Assembly: GCA_963788185.1 (NCBI GenBank)
Contig: CAWBGE010000017.1
Location: 992,001-1,056,000 of the forward strand
Reading direction: 5' to 3'
DNA length: 64,000 bases
Source: CAIWHR01 sp963788185
GTDB lineage: Bacteria > Pseudomonadota > Gammaproteobacteria > Burkholderiales > Casimicrobiaceae
In this document: positions 20,971 to 31,041 of the stretch, one piece after another
Layout: the number at the start of each line of letters is the position of its first letter
How positions within the stretch are numbered: the stretch's first letter is position 1
The notes under the pieces: generated by a model
The model's database searches: none
Told to the model about the DNA's origin: nothing
What the model saw: only the letters and a program-made list of their open reading frames with translations
Position numbers and translations under genes: made by a program

Positions 20971-21546
20971 TCACAGCTTCCGCACCAGCCCCACCATCAC
21001 ACCGAAGATCTCCAGCGTTCCCTCGGGCCGGATCACCGGATACGCGGGATTCTCGGGCTGCAGCACGAATGCGCCCTTTTCGAGTTCGAGGCGCTTCAGT
21101 GTGAACTGGCCATCGACGATGGCGATGACGATGTCGCCGCGCTTGGCCGCGGCCGACTTTTCGATGACGACGAGATCGCCTTCGAGGATGCCGGCATCGA
21201 TCATCGAGTCGCCTTTGACGCGCACCAGCACGGTCTGCGACGGGTGCTCGATCAGGTAGTCGTCGATGGTGAGCGCATCGCCGGTCGAATCGTCGACGGG
21301 ATTGGGCAGGCCCGCCTGCACCGAAGCGCTGGCGAGGCTGCGTTCGAAGAATCGCCGGGTCGGTGCGAGCCGCTTGTCCGGGGTGGAATCGACGAAGCCG
21401 GCGAGTTTGAGCCGCGCGACCATCGCCGCCACCGATGATTTGGATTTCAATCCGAGCAACTGGCCGATCGACGCGTACGACGGCAACACCCGATGCTCGG
21501 CGTAGTAATCCTGCAGCAACGCGAGGTATGAACGATCGTTCGACAT
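20971..21546 (-). CDS. lexA: LexA-like SOS repressor
   Basis: This 191-residue protein has a helix-turn-helix N-terminus (SYASIGQLLGLKSKSSVAAM) and a C-terminal S24 autoprotease domain. The A-G cleavage site lies in SVQAGLPNP. The catalytic serine lies in VKGDSMIDAG, and the lysine in FTLKRLELEKG. It would repress DNA-damage genes and self-cleave with RecA-ssDNA. Two GAAC-N4-GTTC palindromes lie at its own start, suggesting autoregulation. The N-terminus differs from E. coli LexA, so this is a variant LexA or a LexA paralogue. Confidence 0.88.
   Translation of the reverse strand: MSNDRSYLALLQDYYAEHRVLPSYASIGQLLGLKSKSSVAAMVARLKLAGFVDSTPDKRLAPTRRFFERSLASASVQAGLPNPVDDSTGDALTIDDYLIEHPSQTVLVRVKGDSMIDAGILEGDLVVIEKSAAAKRGDIVIAIVDGQFTLKRLELEKGAFVLQPENPAYPVIRPEGTLEIFGVMVGLVRKL
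21530..21541. promoter_or_regulatory. putative LexA operator inside lexA start
   Basis: A perfect GAACGATCGTTC palindrome (GAAC-N4-GTTC) overlaps codons 2-6 of lexA. It has the same half-sites as the upstream palindrome at 21561. Role inferred. Confidence 0.5.
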
Positions 21547-21560
21547 GGCGCTACAATAGC

Positions 21561-21572
21561 GAACGAACGTTC
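21561..21572. promoter_or_regulatory. putative LexA operator in divergent promoter region
   Basis: GAACGAACGTTC (GAAC-N4-GTTC) lies in the 64-base gap between lexA and the divergent exonuclease gene. It is placed to regulate both directions. The half-site arrangement is that of the Gram-positive LexA box rather than the E. coli CTGT-N8-ACAG box. Confidence 0.55.
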
Positions 21573-21610
21573 GGTGGTCAAGCCCCTCCCGATTCCGTCA
21601 TCTTTCGCCC

Positions 21611-23061
21611 ATGATCCACGCACCGATGCCCTCCCCCGTCCGCATGTTCGCGCCCGCATTGGCGTTCGTCGACCTCGAGACCACCGGCATCGCAGCCGCG
21701 ACCGACGCCATCACCGAAGTCGCCATCGTCCGCGTGACCATGGACCCCGACTGCACCGCAGCACCGACCGTGGACGAGTGGTCGACCCTCGTCAATCCCG
21801 GGCGCCGGATTCCGCCGGAAATTCAGGGCCTCACGGGTATCACCGACGCCATGGTCCGACATGCCCCGCCGTTCGCTGCCGTCGCGGCGGAGATCTCCGC
21901 TCGAACTGCGAATGCGTTGTTCGTCGCGCACAACGCACGCTTCGATTACGGTTTTCTGAAGCACGCGTTCGCTCGCGTCGATCGCAGTTTCAGCGCCCGG
22001 GTGCTGTGCACCGTCAAGCTGTCGCGGCGGCTCTTCCCCGACGCGCCTGCACACAGCCTCGACGCCGTGATCGCGCGCCACGCGCCTGCCTGCAGGCGAT
22101 CGACACCGGGCGCTCGGCGATGCGCGCGCGCTATGGTCGTTCGTGCAGGCGCTCTACCGCGACCTGCCGGCGGAATCCATCCTCGATGCGGTCAAGCACG
22201 TCTTGCGCATGCCGAGCCTGCCGCCGCATCTGCCGCGCGACGCCCTCGACGCGTTGCCGGAGACGCCGGGGGTCTATCGCTTCTACGGCCTCAATGCGCA
22301 TCCGCTGTACATCGGCAAGAGCAAGAATCTGCGCGAGCGCGTCGCCGCCCATTTTTCGTCCGATTACCGCTCCGCCACCGACCTGCGATTGTCGGCCGAG
22401 AGTCCGTCGCCTCGAGTTCGAGGAAACCGCAGGCGAGATCGGCGCGCTGCTGCGCGAGGCAGCGCTCGTCAAGGCGCTCATGCCCGCGCACAATCGCGCG
22501 CTGCGGCGCAAGGCCGAAGCCGTGCTGCTCGAGTTGTCCGACGATCCGGGCCCGCCGCGCTATGTTGCGGCCGCCGAACTCGATCCCGCCGAGTTGCCCG
22601 GGCGCTACGGGCCCTTTTCCTCCAAGCGCTCGGCGCGCGAGACGCTGCGCAAGCTGGCCGATGAGCACGCGCTCTGCTGGACCGCGCTGGGCCTCGAAAA
22701 GCGCCCGGGTCCGTGCTTTGCGCGCCAGGTCGAACGCTGCGCCGGCGCCTGCGTCGGCGCCGAGTCGGCCATCGACCATCACCGGCGACTCGCAGCGGCG
22801 CTCGCGACGCTGCGGATTCCCGCCTGGCCGTATGCCGGCGCGGCGGCGATACGCGAGCACGACACGCTCACCGGCCGCACCGACCTGCACGTCATCCGCG
22901 ACTGGTGCTGGCTGGGGACTGCGACCGACGATGCGCAACTCGGCATGTTGCTCGATGCGCCGCCGCGCCCCGACTTCGACCCCGACATCACGCGCCTCCT
23001 GCTGCGCAGCTTCGCGCGCGGTCGCCACGCGGTGATCCCGCTCGCGGCCGGGCACGACTGA
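21611..23061 (+). pseudogene. DnaQ-type exonuclease fused to GIY-YIG nuclease, two apparent frameshifts
   Basis: The gene encodes an epsilon-like 3'-5' exonuclease (FVDLETTGIAAATDAITEVA, then VAHNARFDYGFL and HSLDAVIARH) followed by a UvrC/Cho-like GIY-YIG domain (PGVYRFYGLNAHPLYIGKSK). A C-terminal region with CFARQVERCAGAC follows. The reading frame changes twice: once between about 22082 and 22100, and once near 22398-22401 (GCC GAG A GTC CGT). Each is consistent with one extra base. The three segments join into a normal-looking protein of about 480 residues. It may be a decayed gene or an intact gene with assembly errors. It shares the LexA-box intergenic region and so is probably SOS-controlled. 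Confidence 0.8.
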
Positions 23062-23075
23062 CCATCCTTCCGGTC

Positions 23076-24494
23076 TCAACGTCGCGCGTGCGCCGCCAGG
23101 ATCGACGCCACGCACGCCGTCAACTTCTTTGCGAACGGCAGGTGCAGGAATTCGTTGGGACCGTGCGCATTGGACTTCGGGCCGAGAACGCCGGTGATCA
23201 GGAACTGCGCCGCGGGAAACTGCTGCCCGAGCATCGCCATGAACGGAATCGTCCCGCCCTCGCCCATCGCCGCCGACGGCTTGCCGTAGAAATCCAACGA
23301 AGCGTCATCGAGCGCGCGCGCGAGCCACGGCGCCGTCGCCGGCGCGTTCCAGCCGGACGCTCCGTGATCGACCGCGAAACCGACGTTGGCCCCGGCCGGG
23401 GGATCGGCCTCCAGCAGGCGTTTCAGATGCTGCGTCGCCTGCTCGCCGTCGACCGTCGGCGGCAGCCGCAGCGAGAGCTTCAGCGCGGTCCTGGGCCGCA
23501 GCACATTGCCGGCCTCGCGGATCGACGGCAGGCCGTCGGCACCGGTCACCGACAGCGCGGGGCGCCAGGTGCGATTGAGGAGCGCCTCCCGGTGATCGTC
23601 GGCCATCGGCCGCGTACCGCCGGCAAACGGATACTTGCGTACGACGCCGTCGCCGAGGATGTCCGCGGCGAGTTGCGCCTGCGCGCTGCGTTCGGCGGGA
23701 ATCGGCGCCTGAAACTCCGCGGGCAGCACCCGCCCGGTCGCGGCATCTTCCAGCCGATCGACGAGCTGCCGCGCGATGCGAAACGACGACGGCACGATGC
23801 CGCTCGCATCGCCCGAGTGCACGCCCTCGGTCAGCACCTCGACGTCGAGCGTCCCGGCAGCCAGGCCGCGCAACGATGTCGTCACCCACAGGCGCTCGTA
23901 GTCGCCGCAGCCCGAGTCGAGTCCGACGACGAAGTCGACGTCGCCGATGCGCGGCGCCAGTGCCGCGAGATACGCGGGCAGGTCGTAGCTGCCGCTCTCC
24001 TCGCAGGTCTCGATCAGACCGACACAGCGCGCGTGCGGCAAGCCCTCGGCCTGCAACGCTGCGACGGCAGCCAGCGACGCGTACACCGCGTAGCCATCGT
24101 CGGCGCCCCCGCGGCCGTAGAGCCGCTCTCCTTCCAGCACCGGCTGCCAGGGCCCCAGATCCTTGCGCCAACCGGTCATCTCCGGCTGCTTGTCGAGATG
24201 GCCGTACAGCAGCACCGTTCCGCGTTGCGCGCCTTCGGGCGAAGCGGGAATCTCGAACCAGAGCAGCGGCGTGCGACCCGGCAGCCGGACGATCTCGGCG
24301 ACGAGCCCGCGTACCGGCTGCCGCTTCACCCATGCCGCCGCCTGCGCGACGACGGCGTCGATGTGCCCGTTCGCTTCCCACTGCGCGTCGAAATGCGGCG
24401 ACTTGGCCGGAATGCGGATGTAATCGATCAATTGCGGGACGATCTCGGCATCCCAATGGCAGGCGATCCGTTCGACCAGCGAGGCAATTCTCAT
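23076..24494 (-). CDS. M20 family metallopeptidase (dipeptidase-like)
   Basis: This 472-residue predicted cytoplasmic zinc peptidase belongs to the M20 (CNDP/ArgE-like) family. LLYGHLDKQPEMTGW supplies the first metal His and Asp. RGGADDGYAVYASL supplies the bridging Asp. IETCEESGSYDLP supplies the catalytic Glu pair, and VGLDSGCGDYER the next ligand. The dimerisation domain begins at EGVHSGDASG. A late HGPNEFLHLP carries the final His. The start at 24494 (MRIASLVERIACHWDAE) matches normal family N-termini. It faces away from the SDR gene upstream. Substrate specificity is not evident. Confidence 0.9.
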   Translation of the reverse strand: MRIASLVERIACHWDAEIVPQLIDYIRIPAKSPHFDAQWEANGHIDAVVAQAAAWVKRQPVRGLVAEIVRLPGRTPLLWFEIPASPEGAQRGTVLLYGHLDKQPEMTGWRKDLGPWQPVLEGERLYGRGGADDGYAVYASLAAVAALQAEGLPHARCVGLIETCEESGSYDLPAYLAALAPRIGDVDFVVGLDSGCGDYERLWVTTSLRGLAAGTLDVEVLTEGVHSGDASGIVPSSFRIARQLVDRLEDAATGRVLPAEFQAPIPAERSAQAQLAADILGDGVVRKYPFAGGTRPMADDHREALLNRTWRPALSVTGADGLPSIREAGNVLRPRTALKLSLRLPPTVDGEQATQHLKRLLEADPPAGANVGFAVDHGASGWNAPATAPWLARALDDASLDFYGKPSAAMGEGGTIPFMAMLGQQFPAAQFLITGVLGPKSNAHGPNEFLHLPFAKKLTACVASILAAHARR

Positions 24495-24612
24495 TTGGAG
24501 TCCTGTCCAGGCAACATTGCAGGGCGGCAGCAGCGCGCGATGTGCGAACATGCACGCTGCGGCCGCAAACCTCCATTTTAGCCGACGCCCCCCGAACCGC
24601 CCGCCGCAGTCC

Positions 24613-26103
24613 ATGCTCCCAGAGTCGCCGTCACCTACGCCGCCCCTCGCGCTCGTTTTCGGCGCCAGCGGCTACGTCGGCACCCATCTCGTCATTGCAC
24701 TGGCTGCAGCGGGGTTTCGCGTCCGCGCGGCCGCACGCAATCGCAGCGTCCTCGAAGCGCGGGAATGGAAGGAGGTCGATCTCGTCGCCGCAGACGCGCT
24801 GCGTCCGGAGACGCTTGCCGTTGCACTCGCCGGCGTCGACGTCGCGTACTACCTCGTGCATTCGATGGCCTCCGGACGTGACTTCGCGCGCCTCGACCTC
24901 GAGGCCGCGAGCAATTTCGCGCGCGCGGCCTCCGACGCCGGCGTCCGGCGCATCGTCTACCTCGGCGGGCTGGTGCCTCCCGGGGCCGATACGCCGCATC
25001 TCGTGTCCCGCCAGCAGACGGGCGAGCGACTGCGCCAGGGAACAGTGCCCGTCACCGAAATTCGCGCGGGCATCATCGTGGGTCCGGGATCGGCCGCCTA
25101 CGAGGTGATGCGCGACCTGGTCTATCACCTGCCGATCATGGTGACGCCGAAGTGGGTGCAATCACGCTCCTCGCCGATCGCGTTGACGAATCTCATCCAC
25201 TATCTCGTTCGTGTCGCCAGCTTGCCCGCTGCCGAAGGGCGCATCCTCGACGCCGGCGGCCCCGACATCCTGAGCTACGAGGCCATGATGCGAACCTTCG
25301 GCGACGTCGTCGGCAGGCACCCGCGCATCGTCCGCGTACCGGTGCTTTCGCCGCGCCTGTCGTCGTACTGGCTCGGACTTGTCACCGCGGTACCCGCCAA
25401 CATCGCGCGCGCGCTGATAGGGGGTCTGAAACACGACATTCCCGCCGACGATGCGGCGCTGCGGGCGCTGGTGCCCCAGCGCCTGCTCAGCTTTCGGGAG
25501 AGCGTGGTCGCCGCCCTCGCCGCCGAGAAAGCGCATGCGGTCGCCGCACGCTGGACCGAAGGCGCGATGATGTTCCGGGCGTGGCGGCCGGATTACGCGT
25601 TCTACGCCAAGAGAGCCAGCGGCGCGGCGGTGACCACCGCCTCACCCGAGACCGTGTGGCGCGTGGTCACGAGCATCGGCGGGAGCAACCGCTATTTCTA
25701 CGCCAACCTGCTGTGGGCATTGCGGGAGATCGGCGACTGGATGATCGGCGGCCCCGGATTGACGCGGGGGCGGCGCGATGCGGACGAACTGCGCCTCGGC
25801 GACACCATCGACTACTGGACCGTCATCGGCATCGCGCGGGCGCGGCGACTCACTTTGCACTTCGGCCTCAGGGCGCCCGGCTCGGGCATACTCGAGTTCG
25901 AGATCGAAGCGCTGCCGGACGGCACGACGCGGTTGACGGAGACCGCCTACTGGCATCCGCAGGGCGTCTTCGGCCTCGTCTATTGGGCGCTGCTGGTGCC
26001 CTTCCACCTGTTCATCTTTCGCGGGATGACGCAAGCGATGGCGCGCAGGGCCGAGGCCATCGAGGGCGTCGGGTCGAGCCCGGACGACGACGGCATGTCG
26101 TAA
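24613..26103 (+). CDS. NAD(P)-binding SDR protein with DUF2867-type C-terminus
   Basis: This 496-residue protein has two domains. The first 300 residues are an atypical (NmrA/YbjT-like) short-chain dehydrogenase fold beginning with ALVFGASGYVGTHLV, the Rossmann GxxGxxG motif. The last 180 residues (from about YAFYAKRASGAAVTTASPET) resemble the DUF2867 ligand-binding domain, including FYANLLWALREIGDWM and a hydrophobic C-terminal helix. Such fusions may act in quinone, lipid or sterol-like metabolism, but the reaction is unknown. The start at 24613 has no strong ribosome-binding site. Confidence 0.82.
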   Translation: MLPESPSPTPPLALVFGASGYVGTHLVIALAAAGFRVRAAARNRSVLEAREWKEVDLVAADALRPETLAVALAGVDVAYYLVHSMASGRDFARLDLEAASNFARAASDAGVRRIVYLGGLVPPGADTPHLVSRQQTGERLRQGTVPVTEIRAGIIVGPGSAAYEVMRDLVYHLPIMVTPKWVQSRSSPIALTNLIHYLVRVASLPAAEGRILDAGGPDILSYEAMMRTFGDVVGRHPRIVRVPVLSPRLSSYWLGLVTAVPANIARALIGGLKHDIPADDAALRALVPQRLLSFRESVVAALAAEKAHAVAARWTEGAMMFRAWRPDYAFYAKRASGAAVTTASPETVWRVVTSIGGSNRYFYANLLWALREIGDWMIGGPGLTRGRRDADELRLGDTIDYWTVIGIARARRLTLHFGLRAPGSGILEFEIEALPDGTTRLTETAYWHPQGVFGLVYWALLVPFHLFIFRGMTQAMARRAEAIEGVGSSPDDDGMS

Positions 26104-26173
26104 CCGCGGTGCCCAAGCGGGGTGCCGCCTGGAGCCGTACAATTCGGAAAACATTGCAAAGGGAGACGACTCG

Positions 26174-26941
26174 ATGAGCAGCTTGTTTGACCTGCGTGGC
26201 CGGGTGGCCATCGTGACCGGCGGCAATGGCGGAATCGGATTGGGCATGGCGCGGGGTCTCGCCAGGGCCGGGGCGCGCGTCGTTGTCGCTGCGCGCAATG
26301 CAGATAAATTGCGCGCGGCGATCAAAGACCTTCAGGCGCTCGGCGCCGATGCCCTCGCCGTCGGCGTGGACGTGACGGATGAGCAATCGGTCGACGCGAT
26401 GATCGGGGAAACGATCGCGTGGGGCGGTCGGCTCGACATCCTGGTCAACAACGCCGGGATCAACATCCGCAAGCCCGCACAGGATCTCTCGCTGGACGAG
26501 TGGCGGCGCGTGCTCGACACCAACCTGACGAGCGCATTCGTGTGCTCGCGCAGCGCCTATCCTCACATGAAGCGTGCCGGGGCCGGCAAGATCATCAATA
26601 TCGGATCCATGCTGTCGATCTTCGGCGCCTCGTTCGGACCCGTGTACGGCGCGAGCAAGGGCGGCATCGTGCAGTTCACGAAGTCCCTCGCGGTGACGTG
26701 GGCGCCCGACAACATCCAGGTCAATGCGGTGCTGCCGGGCTGGATCGACACCGATCTCACTCGCCGGGGACGCCAGGAGATCCCCGGGCTCGATGAGCGC
26801 GTGCTCGCCGGCACGCCGGCGGGGCGCTGGGGTCACATCGACGACTTCGCGGGAATCGCGGTGTTCCTGGCCAGTGCCGCATCCGATTTCCTCACGGGGA
26901 CCGCGATCCCGGTGGACGGCGGCTACTCGACGCTCCTCTGA
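26174..26941 (+). CDS. short-chain dehydrogenase/reductase (FabG-like)
   Basis: This 255-residue classical SDR has the cofactor motif VTGGNGGIGLGMARGL near residue 14 and NNAGI near residue 90. The catalytic Ser is in NIGSMLSIFG, and YGASKGG supplies Tyr and Lys. The end (TAIPVDGGYSTL) is typical. It probably oxidises a sugar or polyol, or reduces a 3-oxo compound. GGGAG lies ten bases before the ATG. It stands alone between the large SDR fusion and a secreted-protein gene. Confidence 0.92.
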   Translation: MSSLFDLRGRVAIVTGGNGGIGLGMARGLARAGARVVVAARNADKLRAAIKDLQALGADALAVGVDVTDEQSVDAMIGETIAWGGRLDILVNNAGINIRKPAQDLSLDEWRRVLDTNLTSAFVCSRSAYPHMKRAGAGKIINIGSMLSIFGASFGPVYGASKGGIVQFTKSLAVTWAPDNIQVNAVLPGWIDTDLTRRGRQEIPGLDERVLAGTPAGRWGHIDDFAGIAVFLASAASDFLTGTAIPVDGGYSTLL

Positions 26942-27050
26942 CCACGGCGCGCGGGTTGCGGCCGGACAGCGATTCGCACTATATTTGCGCACCGTACGAA
27001 CTGCACGGCGCACGCAAGCGACCTGCAGGCCCGCTGGATTGGAGGATTCG

Positions 27051-27584
27051 ATGCTGCGCCCGATATCGATGCTGCTGTTGCTTCCGCTCATGTTTGGAGT
27101 CTCGGCGTCGATGGCTCAGACCAAGAAGCCTGTCTCGCCTGCAAGAGTCCCCGCAGCGAACGCCAATTCCATCGGCGTCAACGTCTTCCTGCGCGATGCA
27201 AACAAGAACGAAGTGTTGCTCGGCACGCGCATATGGCCGGATTACCCCGACTACAACGCCGTCGCGCTGCAACGCTTCTTCGCAACGATGAAGGCGCTCG
27301 AACCCGCCTACAAGCAGGACGATGAGGTTGCGTATACGTGGTCGACCAAGGGCCGGGTGACCAAGTGCAGCATCTACCTCGAATCGCCCGGAGCCGGCGG
27401 CAAGGTGGGTACCGGCGCGATGGTCGGATGCGAAGCGAACGGCGTGAGTTCGCTTGCCGCCACTTCCACCGCCGACCCCAAGAACCCCATCAGCTCGTCG
27501 CAGGATTCCAGGCACGTCAGCGACGTGATGGATCTGTTCAGGAAGCAATCGGAGCGCGCCAGGAGTACGCTTCCCAAGCAATGA
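27051..27584 (+). CDS. secreted protein of unknown function
   Basis: This 177-residue protein begins with a clear signal peptide (MLRPISMLLLLPLMFGVSA, cleavage probably after SMAQ). I do not recognise the mature part. It contains two well-spaced cysteines (TKCSIYLES and VGCEANG) that could form a disulfide, and ends in a basic helix. GGAGG precedes the ATG by five bases, which fixes the start. It lies 64 bases before gshA on the same strand. Confidence 0.7.
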   Translation: MLRPISMLLLLPLMFGVSASMAQTKKPVSPARVPAANANSIGVNVFLRDANKNEVLLGTRIWPDYPDYNAVALQRFFATMKALEPAYKQDDEVAYTWSTKGRVTKCSIYLESPGAGGKVGTGAMVGCEANGVSSLAATSTADPKNPISSSQDSRHVSDVMDLFRKQSERARSTLPKQ

Positions 27585-27648
27585 CGACTTGCCGTCGGGC
27601 GATGGATTCGGCCTCGACTGCAGCGATCGGCACGATGCCGGAAATCCG

Positions 27649-29181
27649 ATGACCACGCCCCTCTTTGCAAGCGGCTTGAAGCGCCTGCGCTCGCTTTCGC
27701 CGGCGGTGCTGGCGAACCTTCGCCGCGGGGTCGAGAAGGAGAGCCTGCGCGTGCGTCCCGACGGCACACTCGCCACCACGCCGCATCCGCCGCGGCTCGG
27801 CTCGGCGCTCACCCATCCGCGCATCACGACCGACTTCAGCGAGTCGCAGCTCGAGCTCATCACCGGCGTGCACGGCCGCGCCGACGCTTGCCTCGCGGAG
27901 CTTACGGAGATTCACCAGACGGTCTATCGCGCGATCGGCGACGAGCTGCTCTGGTGCGCGAGCATGCCGTGCCGGCTTCCGGCGGACGATGCGATCCCGA
28001 TCGGTTACTACGGCACCTCCAACGTCGGCCGGGCCAAGAGCGTCTACCGGATGGGCCTTTCGCATCGCTACGGCCGGCACATGCAGACGATCTCGGGCGT
28101 CCACTACAACTTCTCGCTGCCCGAACCGCTTTCCAATGCAGCGTACTTCGCGCTGATACGCAATTTCCGGCGCCACTCCTGGCTGCTCCTCTACCTCTTC
28201 GGCGCCTCGCCTGCGGTGTGCGCGAGTTTCGTCGCCGACCGCGCGCACCAGCTCGAGCGGCTGAGCGAGAACACGTTGTACCTGCCCTACGCGACCTCGC
28301 TGCGCATGGGCCGGCTGGGCTACCAGAGCGAAGCACAGTCGTCGCTCACGGTGAGCTACAACAGCCTGGAGAGTTACGCCGCCTCGCTCCAGGAGGCGCT
28401 CACCAGGCCGTATCCGGCCTACGAGGCGATCGGCATCCGAGACGGCGACGACTACCGCCAGCTCGCCACCAGCCTGCTGCAGATCGAAAACGAGTTCTAC
28501 GGGACGATCCGGCCCAAGCGCGTGATCGAGTCCGGCGAACGGGCGCTGAATGCCTTGCGCGAACGCGGTGTCGAGTACATCGAGGTGCGCCTGTTGGACC
28601 TCAATCCGTTTTGCGCCATCGGCATCACCGCCGACACGATGCGGTTTCTCGATGTGTTCCTGCTGCACTGCCTGCTGCGTGAAAGCCCGCCCGACACGCC
28701 GCAGGAGCTGGCGGCCGCGCGCGGCAACACGCAGCGCGCCGCCGCGCGCGGCCGCGAGCCGGGATTGCGCCTCGCCCGCAACGCGCAGGATGTGACGCTG
28801 GTCGATTGGAGTCGCGAAATCCTCGCCGAGTGCGCGCCGATCGCCGCGGCGCTCGATGCTGCGACCGGGGGCAATGCGCATCGCGAAGCGCTGTCCGGCG
28901 CCGCCGCTGCGCTGGACGATCCCGCCGCGACGCCGTCAGCCCGTGTCCTCGAGGCGATGGCGCGCGACCACGGCAATTCCTACGTCCGGTTCGTCGTCGC
29001 GCAGTCGCTCGCGCACCGGAACGCCATCCTCGAATTGCCGTATCCCGACGAAGTCGCCGAGCGCCATGCGCGTATGGCCGACGCGTCGGTGACGGAACAG
29101 CGCCAGATCGAAGCTGCCGACACTCTTCCCTTCGAGGCCTACCGGCAGCAGTACCTGGCAGCCTTTCATCCGGGCGAGTGA
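27649..29181 (+). CDS. gshA: glutamate--cysteine ligase
   Basis: GshA joins L-glutamate and L-cysteine with ATP in the first step of glutathione synthesis. The 510-residue cytoplasmic protein matches the length and features of the proteobacterial (E. coli) type. The N-terminus has LANLRRGVEKESLRVRPDG. ITTDFSESQLELITG and MQTISGVHYNFSLPE are conserved substrate-site regions, and YIEVRLLDLNPF lies further on. The ATG at 27649 begins MTTPLFASGLKRL; the in-frame residues before it show no resemblance to the family. Downstream is the FNR-box region of the glp operon. Confidence 0.96.
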   Translation: MTTPLFASGLKRLRSLSPAVLANLRRGVEKESLRVRPDGTLATTPHPPRLGSALTHPRITTDFSESQLELITGVHGRADACLAELTEIHQTVYRAIGDELLWCASMPCRLPADDAIPIGYYGTSNVGRAKSVYRMGLSHRYGRHMQTISGVHYNFSLPEPLSNAAYFALIRNFRRHSWLLLYLFGASPAVCASFVADRAHQLERLSENTLYLPYATSLRMGRLGYQSEAQSSLTVSYNSLESYAASLQEALTRPYPAYEAIGIRDGDDYRQLATSLLQIENEFYGTIRPKRVIESGERALNALRERGVEYIEVRLLDLNPFCAIGITADTMRFLDVFLLHCLLRESPPDTPQELAAARGNTQRAAARGREPGLRLARNAQDVTLVDWSREILAECAPIAAALDAATGGNAHREALSGAAAALDDPAATPSARVLEAMARDHGNSYVRFVVAQSLAHRNAILELPYPDEVAERHARMADASVTEQRQIEAADTLPFEAYRQQYLAAFHPGE

Positions 29182-29269
29182 GTCGCCGAGCAGCAAAGCG
29201 AAATCGCGGCGCCACACTTCGCCAGCACCCGGCAGTCGCCGCCGGACTCTGCAGCGTCACCCGCCCGCC

Positions 29270-29283
29270 TTGATCGCGATCAA
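29270..29283 (+). promoter_or_regulatory. FNR/Anr-type operator ahead of glpA
   Basis: TTGATCGCGATCAA is a perfect match to the FNR-family consensus TTGAT-N4-ATCAA. A possible -10 (TAGCAT) lies at 29305-29310, placing the site at about -41.5 from a start near 29317, the class II activator position. It explains anaerobic expression of the glp operon that follows. Confidence 0.75.
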
Positions 29284-29411
29284 GGGTCGCGGCGGAGAAG
29301 CGCATAGCATAGTACGCAGCCACCGGGGCCGGACTTGACTCCGCGGCGGCAGCTTTCTCCGCGCCGGTGCCCGGCCACCGTCATCGCGCCGGTGTGCGAA
29401 GCGAGGCAGGA

Positions 29412-31041
29412 TTGGTCTCCGCAGCCCTCATCGAAACCCAGGTCCTGATCATAGGAGGCGGCGTCACGGGCACGGCGCTCGCGCGGGACCTCGCGTTGCG
29501 CGGCGTCGACTGCATCCTGATCGAGAAGGACGACATCAACGCCGGCGCGTCGGGCCGCAATCACGGCCTGCTCCACAGCGGCGCCCGGTACGTCGCCGGC
29601 GATCGCGAGGCGGCAATGGAGTGCCGCGCCGAAGGCGCGATCCTGAAGCGCATCGCTGCGCAGGCGATCCAGGACACCGGCGGCTACTTCGTCGCCCTGC
29701 CCGGGGATGACGATCGCTATATCGCCGACTTCCCGTCCTGCTGCGAACGGTCGGGGATCGCTGCGCGCGCAGTCGACGTCGCCGAGGCGCGGGCGCAGGA
29801 ATCGGCTCTCTCGGAACGAGCGATCGCGGTGTTCGAGGTGCCCGACGCGTCGATCGACCCGTTCCGGCTCTCGCTGGAGAGCATGGCCGACGCGCGACGC
29901 CTGGGTGCACGCCTGATGCGGCGCACCCGCGTCACGGGTTTCGAGCGCGAGGGTCGGCGCATCGTCGCGGTGCGGGTGCGATCCCTCGCCGGTGGCGAAG
30001 ACCTGCGGATCGAGGCCGCGCAGATCGTCAACGCCGCCGGCGCCTGGGCGCAGGAGGTGGCCAAGCTCGCCGGAATCCCCATCGAGATGACGTTTTCGAA
30101 GGGAACGCTGCTGGTCACGCACACACGCGTCGCGAACCGCGTCGTGAACCGCCTCCGGCGACCCGGCAATGCCGACATCGTGATGCCGGGCGGCACGGTT
30201 TCGATCGTCGGCACCACTTCGACGCGGGTGGACGCGCTGGAGGGCATCTACCCCACGGCGGCCGAAACCGACCTGATCGTCGACGAAGCCGCACGGATGC
30301 TGCCGGTGCTGGCGACGATGCGCTTCATCCGCGCCTACGCGGGCGTGCGACCGCTGGTGGGATCGGCGGGCGCCGCCGATGGCCGCGGGGTCTCCCGCGG
30401 CTTCGCCCTGCTCGACCACGAAAACCACGGACTCGACAACCTGACTACGATCACCGGCGGCAAACTCACCACCTGCCGGCTGATGGCCGAACGCACCGCG
30501 GACCTCGTCTGCCGGCGCCTTGGCGTCACTCGTCCCTGCGTCACCGCGACGACACCGGTGCCGGAGTCACCGGAGTGCGCGTGGACCGGGCCGGGCTACG
30601 CGCCGCGCGCGTGGATGCGTTCGCACCGGATCGGACGACCCGCTGCTGTGCGAGTGCGAGATGGTGTCGGCCAGCGCCGTCGATGCCATCTACGATGCGC
30701 TGCGCGCGACCGGCGAGGCGCCGACGCTGACGGACATCGGCTTGCGCAGCCGCGTCGGCAAAGGTGCCTGCCAGGGGTCCTTCTGCGCCTTGCGCACGGT
30801 GGCCCACCTGCACCAGCGGGACGACTTCCAGGCGTCGCGTGGCGTCGCCGAGATCCTCGACTTCATCGGCGAGCGTTGGCGCAGCCAGCGCGCGGTCCTG
30901 TGGGGCGAGCAGCTGGCGCAGGCCGAGCTGATGGAGGCGCTCCATTGCGGCCTCTTCGGCGAGGAGTCGTGCGATCTCGGCGCGCCCTGCCCCCCGCATT
31001 CCGCCGGGAGCCCCTCGCCGGCCCGCGAACTGCCGCCATGA
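29412..31041 (+). pseudogene. glpA: anaerobic glycerol-3-phosphate dehydrogenase subunit A, apparent frameshift
   Basis: GlpA is the FAD subunit that oxidises glycerol-3-phosphate to dihydroxyacetone phosphate. Residues 1 to about 395 show the FAD motif VLIIGGGVTGTALARDLALR, GASGRNHGLLHSGARY and TTITGGKLTTCRL. The C-terminal BFD-like [2Fe-2S] region (LLCECEMVSASAVD, GACQGSFC) is in the next frame. One extra base between about 30598 and 30632 would account for the shift. The joined protein is about 543 residues, like E. coli GlpA. I chose the TTG at 29412, preceded by GAGG, because it leaves the usual short lead to the Rossmann motif. The stop overlaps glpB (ATGA). It is either an assembly error or a broken gene. 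Confidence 0.82.
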
